From an archaeon (lineage in GTDB: Archaea; Altiarchaeota; Altiarchaeia; JAFGQM01): DNA of 8,521 nt. Below are positions 1-4,667 of this stretch, piece after piece (position 1 is the stretch's first letter; each line of letters starts with the position of its first letter). The notes under the pieces were generated by a model. It searched no databases. It saw only the letters and a list, made by a program, of their open reading frames with translations, and was not told where the DNA came from. The DNA is taken from contig JAOZPI010000008.1 of the NCBI GenBank assembly GCA_029932835.1, positions 3,501 through 12,021 of the forward strand. The letters run 5' to 3'. A program made the position numbers and the translations under genes.

Positions 1-277
1 GGTCCAGAGAGAGGATATTTAGCGTATCCTCTATACTAGCTATCTCGTCGTTCATAACCCACAGGGAGGTTACAAATGTTAGCGAAAGGAGCAGTATAGC
101 ACCTGCTGTTAGGATATAATAACTTTTCCAGCGCATCAATCCGAGCTCCTCAAAGGCCCGGATGACATCCTCTTTTCTCTCTATGCGTCGCTCTTCAGCC
201 TCGATGGCCTTTTCCTCAAGCTCTATCTTCTTGATTTCCTCTTCCTCCACATCCTTTTTCCTCCTTCTTCTGGCCAT
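1..277 (-). CDS. Membrane protein with charged coiled-coil-like N-terminus (partial, runs off left edge)
   Basis: Reading leftward from the ATG at 277-275, the frame stays open for 92 codons to the edge, so this is the 5' part of a gene whose end is outside the window. The product begins with a basic patch (MARRRRKKD). A strongly charged Glu/Lys/Arg segment follows (about residues 8-45) that looks helical and possibly coiled-coil. One hydrophobic helix lies at about 52-74 (around YYILTAGAILLLSLTFV), then a polar stretch begins. By the positive-inside rule the charged N-terminus is cytoplasmic and the missing C-terminal part outside. There is no Shine-Dalgarno sequence, but TTTTTATT lies at 308-301, centred 27.5 nt before the ATG, which suggests a leaderless transcript. 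I do not recognise the family. The reading frame is well supported; the function is unknown. Confidence 0.72.
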   Translation of the reverse strand, partial: MARRRRKKDVEEEEIKKIELEEKAIEAEERRIERKEDVIRAFEELGLMRWKSYYILTAGAILLLSLTFVTSLWVMNDEIASIEDTLNILSLD

Positions 278-300
278 TGCGTATATGTTATGCCTAATTC

Positions 301-308
301 AATAAAAA
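301..308 (-). promoter_or_regulatory. TATA-like box for the left-edge membrane protein gene
   Basis: On the minus strand the box reads TTTTTATT and is centred 27.5 nt upstream of the ATG at 277, the usual archaeal TATA-to-start distance. No Shine-Dalgarno sequence lies between box and ATG, so a leaderless mRNA is likely. The identical octamer sits at the same relative place before the Mch-like gene. The T-run could also help terminate the operon that ends at 312. Confidence 0.45.
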
Positions 309-311
309 TGT

Positions 312-803
312 CTACCTCCTCGGTTCTCTTTTCCTAATGAAATCGCTGCGCCGAAACTCAAATTGCGGAGATCCAAAGGTTCTCTTGGGGAGCTTTTTGC
401 CCCCCATCATCTTGTTAAATCTCTCAAGTGCCTTCTGTCTCCCTTCTTCTGAGTGCACTCCCGAAACAATCCTTAAGAGATTTGGGTTTTTCTTAAAATG
501 CTCCTCTATGGACCTCCGAAAGAGCTCTCTTGAGATCCAGCCCCGGTATTCTGGCTTTACATCAAGCCCGTAGGTGCGCTCCCCCTCCAGGATCCTATAC
601 CCCACTATTGAACCTGTCTTTCTCTCTCGTGCCACATAGACACAACCCCTTTCAAAGAAGCCCTTCATATACATCTCATTCCTATACTCGGCCCGGTAGC
701 TGCCCCAGTCCCTCTTAAATCTCTCATAGTCCTCAGGCTTTGCCCATTCAAAGAGGATATCCCCCCTTTTTGGCTTATTGCCTACTCCGTTATCTCTGCC
801 CAC
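312..803 (-). CDS. Small GNAT-like protein (putative N-acetyltransferase fold)
   Basis: A 163-residue protein read from a GTG at 803-801. GGAGG lies 10 nt upstream of the GTG and AAGG closer in, which supports this start; it overlaps the 3' end of queD by 22 nt, implying coupled translation. Residues 53-132 resemble the GNAT core: a beta hairpin (GCVYVARERKTGSIVGYRI), a strand leading into YGLDVKPEYRG (78-88), a helix (about 91-104), another strand (about 109-115), then a helix ending FNKMMGG. The loop that normally binds the acetyl-CoA pyrophosphate (R/Q-x-x-G-x-G/A) is only loosely matched by YRGWIS, so catalytic activity is doubtful. The C-terminus is very basic (RRSDFIRKREPRR). It is the third gene of the Mch-like/queD unit. 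The CDS is solid; the GNAT assignment rests on fold-like pattern only. Confidence 0.7.
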   Translation of the reverse strand: MGRDNGVGNKPKRGDILFEWAKPEDYERFKRDWGSYRAEYRNEMYMKGFFERGCVYVARERKTGSIVGYRILEGERTYGLDVKPEYRGWISRELFRRSIEEHFKKNPNLLRIVSGVHSEEGRQKALERFNKMMGGKKLPKRTFGSPQFEFRRSDFIRKREPRR

Positions 804-1159
804 TTTCCTTCGCCCTCCCAGAGCTTAATGGAAATCGATAGATCATCTCTACCGTGTTTATTAAGGGCTTGCTTAAGCTTTTGGTAGATCCAAAGGACGA
901 GATTTTCTGTAGTTGGGTTGTCTAGAATATTGTTTAGGTTTGTGTGATCAAGGTGTTTGATTATCCCCTCTACCACAGTCTTTAGATCTGAAAAGTCCAT
1001 CACCATCCCATTTTCCCTTACCTTGCCAGCGACCGTAACCTCAAGGCGATATGTGTGGCCATGGAGTTCTTCGCAGGGGCTGCCTCCAGCACTCACCGTA
1101 TAATGGGCAGCATCAAATACAAATTCCCTTCCTATTCTGAGTTTTTCCGTCTTTTTCAT
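782..1159 (-). CDS. queD: QueD / 6-pyruvoyl-tetrahydropterin synthase family protein
   Basis: A 125-residue COG0720 protein. QueD converts 7,8-dihydroneopterin triphosphate to 6-carboxy-5,6,7,8-tetrahydropterin, feeding preQ0 and, in archaea, the archaeosine tRNA modification. Visible features: AAH with zinc ligand His19, the C-x3-HGH motif (Cys29, His33, His35) that typifies QueD rather than the E-containing PTPS-III type, LDHTNLN (His72 of the catalytic dyad), the NPTTEN helix start, and a C-terminal WE (Glu115) for pterin anchoring. I chose the ATG at 1159; a TTG at 1180 would add seven residues and overlap the Mch-like gene by 8 nt, but family members normally begin just before the first strand. 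No queC or queE is in the window. Translational linkage to an Mch relative leaves room for another pterin role. Confidence 0.9.
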   Translation of the reverse strand: MKKTEKLRIGREFVFDAAHYTVSAGGSPCEELHGHTYRLEVTVAGKVRENGMVMDFSDLKTVVEGIIKHLDHTNLNNILDNPTTENLVLWIYQKLKQALNKHGRDDLSISIKLWEGEGKWAEITE

Positions 1160-1163
1160 CTCT

Positions 1164-1176
1164 GTAGGAGACCTAC
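1164..1176 (-). promoter_or_regulatory. Small inverted repeat at the Mch-like/queD junction
   Basis: GTAGG-AGA-CCTAC on the plus strand is a perfect 5-bp inverted repeat with a 3-nt loop. It overlaps the stop codon of the Mch-like gene and lies between the TTG (1180) and ATG (1159) start candidates of queD. It could fold in the mRNA and influence which start is used. A stem this short can also arise by chance. Confidence 0.2.
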
Positions 1177-2003
1177 TCAAATACCCAGGTCTTTTCTCTA
1201 TCCATAACTGTTAGCTTTTTTACAGAGAAAAGCTCTAGAGGGCATTTGGCTATGGACTTGTACTTCCGTACAACCTCCGCAAAACTCTGGTCCCGAAATA
1301 TGGAGTTTGCAGTTATGATGGGACCAAAGTTTTTGAATCCGTGGAAATCTCCCAAGAGGGTTACATGACTGTAGAGGCGTATAGCATCATTCATTTCATT
1401 CTCTATGTCTTCGCTATTGTAATTGGCTTTGACAGTAGAGAGTGCCTCTTTAATCTTGAGGTTGTTTAAGGGTGTAAGAAGCGAAAGCCTCAAGAGGGCC
1501 ACTTCTATTGCCCGAGAGAGGATGTTTATAATCTGTGCCTCTGATCCATGGATAATACAGATGATCTCTGCCTTTTTTATTCCAGCTCCTTGAAGCTCGG
1601 ATTTGATCCTCTCCATATCCTCTTCGATCCCTTCTTGGGAGCACCCCTCTACGCACGCAATAGGTGGTACTTCTCCACCTGCAGGCCAGTTTCTTGAACT
1701 CTTTTCAGTGGCTATCCCTTCATAAATAGCTGCAGGTCTCTTTGCAAGCCAGCGCACTGGACCACTTATTAATAGCTTTTCTCGGGTCCATGCTGCCATC
1801 TGGCATCCAAGGGAGGCTAAAAGAGGATAGTTTGTTGAGGTCTTTACTGTGATGACATCCCCGCTGATTTTATAGGTCACGCTGCCCAAAAAACCCATTG
1901 ACGCTTCTGCGAATACCCTGCCCTCTTGGAGTGTCTTGGCCCAGTAGAGTGGAAACCTTGAATCTGCGTTAGCCTTGCTCAAGAGGTTGGAAACAGAGAG
2001 CAT
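1173..2003 (-). CDS. Divergent methenyl-tetrahydromethanopterin cyclohydrolase (Mch) family protein
   Basis: A 276-residue protein that I align from memory to Mch, which hydrolyses methenyl-H4MPT to formyl-H4MPT in archaeal C1 metabolism. Matching landmarks: N-terminal MLSV; ASMGFLGSV (34-42) for the Mch 'CMGGLADV' region; YPLLASLGCQMAAW (59-72) for 'HPAIACLGSQKAGW'; ISGPVRWLAKRPAAIYE (79-95) for 'GSGPARALALKP..YE'; an Arg-x-x-Glu pair (R164, E167) at the Mch active-site Arg/Glu; MNDAIRLYSHVTL (204-216) for 'TNDSMMYYGSVFLTV'; and LFSVKKLTVMD near the end. It is shorter than Mch (about 315-320 aa): about 20 residues are missing near the N-terminus, the 'SGAGRCPI' motif is absent, and the C-terminal tail is trimmed. 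It is therefore probably not a standard cyclohydrolase, although the Arg/Glu pair suggests a retained active site. It leads a unit with queD. Confidence 0.75.
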   Translation of the reverse strand: MLSVSNLLSKANADSRFPLYWAKTLQEGRVFAEASMGFLGSVTYKISGDVITVKTSTNYPLLASLGCQMAAWTREKLLISGPVRWLAKRPAAIYEGIATEKSSRNWPAGGEVPPIACVEGCSQEGIEEDMERIKSELQGAGIKKAEIICIIHGSEAQIINILSRAIEVALLRLSLLTPLNNLKIKEALSTVKANYNSEDIENEMNDAIRLYSHVTLLGDFHGFKNFGPIITANSIFRDQSFAEVVRKYKSIAKCPLELFSVKKLTVMDREKTWVFE

Positions 2004-2024
2004 GGCTTATTAAGATGGAGGTGG

Positions 2025-2032
2025 AATAAAAA
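2025..2032 (-). promoter_or_regulatory. TATA-like box for the Mch-like/queD/GNAT unit
   Basis: On the minus strand TTTTTATT is centred 25.5 nt before the ATG at 2003, in the 50-nt gap after the 77-residue gene. No Shine-Dalgarno sequence precedes the ATG, which fits a leaderless transcript. The octamer is identical to the box at 301-308. As a T-run after CCCC it may also end transcription of the surface-protein unit. Confidence 0.45.
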
Positions 2033-2053
2033 GGGGAAGCAGCCTTAAGAAGA

Positions 2054-2287
2054 TTAGAGGGGGAGCGGTGGGGGCTCCGCTCCCTCTGGTTCTGCAAAGA
2101 GAGAAAGGATTTCTGTTGCATTTGATGCCGCTCCCTCGCTTTGGTTCGTTTTCGTGCTGTTGTTATCCTGCGTCTTGTTTTCCCCTCCAGCTGGTTCTGG
2201 TCCCTCCTTGGCGATTTCCCAAGAGACAAGCAAGAGGAGGGATACAACAGCCAGCCCAACGACCAGTATAGGGATATTTCGATCCAT
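2054..2287 (-). CDS. Small membrane-anchored, Asn/Ser/Thr-rich stub protein (putative glycosylated surface anchor)
   Basis: A 77-residue protein starting at the ATG at 2287, 22 nt after the stop of the 696-residue surface protein; GGGGATGA further upstream is a rather distant ribosome binding site candidate. Residues 5-23 form one hydrophobic helix (IPILVVGLAVVSLLLLVSW) preceded by only a few charged residues. The rest is polar and low in complexity, and should lie outside the cell. Residues 37-58 hold five N-x-S/T sequons (N37, N42, N43, N48, N56), so heavy N-glycosylation is likely in an archaeon. The C-terminus is acidic and proline-rich, ending EPPPLPL, close to the LPPPLPE end of the upstream protein. 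No lipobox is present. I do not recognise a family. Its place in the unit suggests a membrane partner or stalk for the surface protein. Confidence 0.72.
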   Translation of the reverse strand: MDRNIPILVVGLAVVSLLLLVSWEIAKEGPEPAGGENKTQDNNSTKTNQSEGAASNATEILSLFAEPEGAEPPPLPL

Positions 2288-2309
2288 TTTCTTTTGTGTT
2301 CATCCCCTT

Positions 2310-4400
2310 TTATTCTGGGAGTGGTGGAGGAAGCAAAACAGACCCCCACCCAAACTCACAGCTATCGCTCACTTTGACTACAATTCCTCTATAGATCATC
2401 TCTTCTGTAAACCCTTCATCAACTCCCCATTCTCTCCACCTCTGTGCTTCTGGATCCCAGTAGTATGCACTCTCAAAATCACATTCCGGCCCTACCTCCT
2501 CTAGGGAGCCTCCCTCCATATCCCCTGTAATAGGAAGGAAGTTCCATCCTCTGCTAAGCTCTAAGTCATTAAAGCTTGTTTCTTTCCTTAGCTTGAATCT
2601 CATGGAACACTCTCTAAAAGAGTAGACCCAAAAGGAGTGGTGTTTGAGATACTCCATCAGCCTTTCTGGGCCCATGTAGTCTTCTGCTTGTTTCAGGGTC
2701 ATGTACTTCCCAGCCTCTGCGATATAAACAAAGGCGTAGAGCTTATCTATGGAACTGCAGGTTCCCTTTTCCAGTTTTCCGTCTCCAGGCAGCGCTATGA
2801 GGTTCCAGCCAGATTTTAATCCTAGCTCTACTGTTTCATAAACCGGTGGTACCTGGTACAAGAGATTCAGGGTAGCGTAACTACTGTCCTCAGATCCATC
2901 CTCACCCACTACCAAGACGCGAAATCGGTAGGCACTTCCCGAGGCCACAACCGATGGAGCAACCTTCACCTTTTTCTTCTGGGCTTCGGGTGATACCTCA
3001 ACTATCAGGGGCTCTTCTCCACTATTCGAGGAATCTGCGCTCTCTCCTGACGTGGTGGTATCTGTTTCTGGAACTGGAGTGGCATTTACCTCCACTACTT
3101 CACTCTTTTCAGATACTGCCTCTGTGTATGTAGAGGCTTCCATAGGCATAGAGGTGTCCACCAGGAGCACGATCGTTGACCTGCCGCCACTAGGCACCCT
3201 TATAGCTCTTTCATAGTCCAGACTAAAAGGCAGGTTCAGAACAGCTAGCTTGTATGTGTAATATCTCTTCTTGGTGGTTTTCTCGTAGTAATTGTGCTTG
3301 TCTCTGACAGTTATCTCATACTTAGCCACCTCCCCAGAACGGACTGATTGCCTATTGGGTTCTATTCTCACATCTACATAGTCCCCTAGAGCCTCTGTAG
3401 AGACCATAAAGACAGCTTCTTGTCTTTCCATGTCAACCTCTAACAACGAAATCTTGGCCCCAAAAGCAGATATCGTTTCCCCTTCGGATAAGGCGACTGC
3501 CTCTTCGGGGGATACCTCTTCTGCGTAGGCCTCCACGCTTTTCTCCCCGATCCTCTTGGGCGATCGAAGTCCTGTGAGAGAAACAGCGGTTGCAGTCCTA
3601 AGAGCATTTGTGGTGCTACCTGAGGAGCTTGTCGCTTCTCGAACGCTTAGCGCTGGATAAACGAAGGGTGACCTCACGGAGATATAAGCCTTGGGACCGT
3701 CCTGAGGACATTCTACCTTTCTAGCGCTCTCTGTATATGTTGCAGACTTCACCTCTTCTGTATTTGTCAGGATCCGGCAATTTGAATTAGAGAGCTTGTT
3801 GAGGGTTATCCTCATATCGCCATAATCCACGACTATAGCACTGGCACCCACGCTCAAGCTGAACTTCTGATTAAGATGCACATACTTTGTTTCTGTTGCC
3901 TTATATGCCATAAATTTTGTCTCTGACCTGTACATAGCGCTGCTTGTGTATGCGTATGCAGTTACATAATACGGTCCTTCGCTTCTGATTCTCACCTTCC
4001 CTGTATACTGGCAAGTGGCCCAGGTCTCTTCCTCCTCCTTCGCGGCATTAGACCCAGCCTCAATAACAGAAGCACGCAGCGCACAGAAGGTTTTTTCGAG
4101 GGAAACCTCTACTCTTTCTCCTGAAGGGGTTTCTACCTCAGCCCAAACGTCTGCATCTCTTGTGTTGGAGTACAACCTCGCGTAGATAATAGCGCTCTCT
4201 CCAAGCTCATACTCCTCCCTATCCGTTGATACATAGAACGTCTCCTCAGCCACTATAGGATTTACTACCTCTACTGGAGACACAACAATCTTCTTTGCTG
4301 TAGTAGAATTTGTCGGGTAAGCTGGCACAGGTACCAGCGAAAAAAACAATACCAGGGTCACACACATAGCTATTACATTATAGCTTTTATACCTTCCCAT
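2310..4400 (-). CDS. Secreted surface protein with tandem C-terminal GWN modules
   Basis: A 696-residue protein with an excellent ribosome binding site, AAAGGAGGT six nt before the ATG at 4400. A signal peptide spans about residues 1-28 (hydrophobic core IAMCVTLVLFFSLVPVPA). The body is beta-rich, with Ig-like strands at about 50-175 and 340-420 (for example YVDVRIEPNRQSVRSGEVAK). A Ser/Thr/Glu-rich linker covers about 430-465. The C-terminus holds two related modules opening with SGWNLIALPGD (530-540) and RGWNFLPITGD (618-627). GWN openers of this kind recur in archaeal and bacterial surface proteins. The mature chain has eight cysteines in close pairs (106/130, 208/231, 548/598, 640/681), suggesting four disulfides outside the cell. 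There is no C-terminal membrane helix or sorting signal, so attachment must come from elsewhere, perhaps the 77-residue stub next door. Exact role unknown; S-layer-like or extracellular binding protein is plausible. Confidence 0.85.
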   Translation of the reverse strand: MGRYKSYNVIAMCVTLVLFFSLVPVPAYPTNSTTAKKIVVSPVEVVNPIVAEETFYVSTDREEYELGESAIIYARLYSNTRDADVWAEVETPSGERVEVSLEKTFCALRASVIEAGSNAAKEEEETWATCQYTGKVRIRSEGPYYVTAYAYTSSAMYRSETKFMAYKATETKYVHLNQKFSLSVGASAIVVDYGDMRITLNKLSNSNCRILTNTEEVKSATYTESARKVECPQDGPKAYISVRSPFVYPALSVREATSSSGSTTNALRTATAVSLTGLRSPKRIGEKSVEAYAEEVSPEEAVALSEGETISAFGAKISLLEVDMERQEAVFMVSTEALGDYVDVRIEPNRQSVRSGEVAKYEITVRDKHNYYEKTTKKRYYTYKLAVLNLPFSLDYERAIRVPSGGRSTIVLLVDTSMPMEASTYTEAVSEKSEVVEVNATPVPETDTTTSGESADSSNSGEEPLIVEVSPEAQKKKVKVAPSVVASGSAYRFRVLVVGEDGSEDSSYATLNLLYQVPPVYETVELGLKSGWNLIALPGDGKLEKGTCSSIDKLYAFVYIAEAGKYMTLKQAEDYMGPERLMEYLKHHSFWVYSFRECSMRFKLRKETSFNDLELSRGWNFLPITGDMEGGSLEEVGPECDFESAYYWDPEAQRWREWGVDEGFTEEMIYRGIVVKVSDSCEFGWGSVLLPPPLPE

Positions 4401-4573
4401 TTTTTTACCTCCTTTGCTGTGTTATGGGTGTGATGAGCATAAGGGCGCTCTTCCAAGAGCTTAAAGGTGTTGCAATAGAAGAGCGCCGAGAGTACCAACC
4501 AAAGGCCCAAACCCTTTTTTGATCCCTTTTTGAAGTCTGATTCCTTTTTTGATTCCATTTTAAATTTCATCAT
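4373..4573 (-). CDS. Possible 66-residue basic, hydrophobic leader ORF upstream of the surface protein
   Basis: The ORF starts at tandem ATG codons (4573 and 4570) and overlaps the surface-protein gene by 28 nt. The product has a basic, lysine-rich N-terminus with a 10-residue repeat (ESKKE then GSKKG), a short hydrophobic stretch at about 22-37 (around LGLWLVLSALFYC), and a polar end. There is no Shine-Dalgarno sequence, but TTTAGTAT is centred 26.5 nt before the first ATG, as for the leaderless genes nearby. The downstream Shine-Dalgarno and an inverted repeat lie inside the ORF. It may be a real small membrane protein, a regulatory leader peptide, or simply the 5' untranslated region of the surface-protein mRNA. 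I recognise no family, and composition alone does not prove translation. Confidence 0.33.
   Translation of the reverse strand: MMKFKMESKKESDFKKGSKKGLGLWLVLSALFYCNTFKLLEERPYAHHTHNTAKEVKKWEGIKAIM
4444..4487 (-). promoter_or_regulatory. Inverted repeat with alternative pairing in the surface-protein leader
   Basis: Plus-strand GGCGCTCTTC (4444-4453) is perfectly complementary to GAAGAGCGCC (4478-4487), a 10-bp stem with a 24-nt loop. Inside the loop, AAGAGC (4455-4460) can instead pair with GCTCTT (4447-4452), so one arm has two possible partners. The repeat lies between the proposed transcription start near 4573 and the Shine-Dalgarno at about 4407. It could be an mRNA switch controlling the surface protein or a protein-binding site for the adjacent wHTH regulator. 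The repeat is visible; the role is inferred. Confidence 0.35.
4513..4556 (-). repeat. Short direct repeat, 30-bp period
   Basis: The 11-mer CCTTTTTTGAT occurs at 4513-4523 and 4543-4553 on the plus strand, exactly 30 bp apart; on the sense strand it is ATCAAAAAAGG. In the 66-residue ORF this encodes the repeated SKK(E/G) pattern, a ten-codon period. The A6 tracts could allow slippage or bend the DNA. Confidence 0.4.
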
Positions 4574-4595
4574 TGTTCATTCTATGTAAGCAACC

Positions 4596-4603
4596 ATACT
4601 AAA
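4596..4603 (-). promoter_or_regulatory. TATA-like box for the surface-protein unit
   Basis: Minus-strand TTTAGTAT lies in the 94-bp gap between the regulator's stop and the 66-residue ORF, centred 26.5 nt upstream of the ATG at 4573. Transcription would start at or near that ATG and give the 696-residue gene a leader of roughly 170 nt carrying the inverted repeat. The spacing matches other proposed boxes in the window. Confidence 0.38.
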
Positions 4604-4623
4604 GATTTTGCAGGAACAATTGA

Positions 4624-4663
4624 GAGAAAAAGGTTCCAGATGGTTTCTTAGATAAAAAGAAGT
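4624..4663 (-). terminator. Poly-T termination region after the membrane regulator gene
   Basis: Just past the regulator's stop codon (4668), the sense strand has two T5 runs, ACTTCTTTTTAT (4663-4652) and CCTTTTTCTC (about 4633-4624). T-runs without hairpins are typical archaeal terminators. The 12-mer ACTTCTTTTTAT also occurs 18 nt past the coaB stop. Confidence 0.35.
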
Positions 4664-4667
4664 CAGA

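Noticed and set aside
782..1159. Calling the COG0720 protein a PTPS-III folate or methanopterin enzyme
   Set aside because: That subtype has a Glu in place of the catalytic Cys; this protein has C-x3-HGH, the QueD pattern.
1160..1180. TTG at 1180 as the start of queD
   Set aside because: It has no clear Shine-Dalgarno and gives an extra N-terminal segment not typical of the family; the ATG at 1159 is preferred but the alternative cannot be excluded.
1450..1656. A 68-codon minus-strand frame inside the Mch-like gene
   Set aside because: It is an out-of-frame reading of a gene with clear homology in the other frame and shows no features of its own.
4401..4667. A CRISPR leader, tRNA or other structured RNA gene in the largest gap
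   Set aside because: No cloverleaf, no repeat-spacer array and no known RNA motif; only the inverted repeat, two short direct repeats and the possible 66-codon frame are visible.
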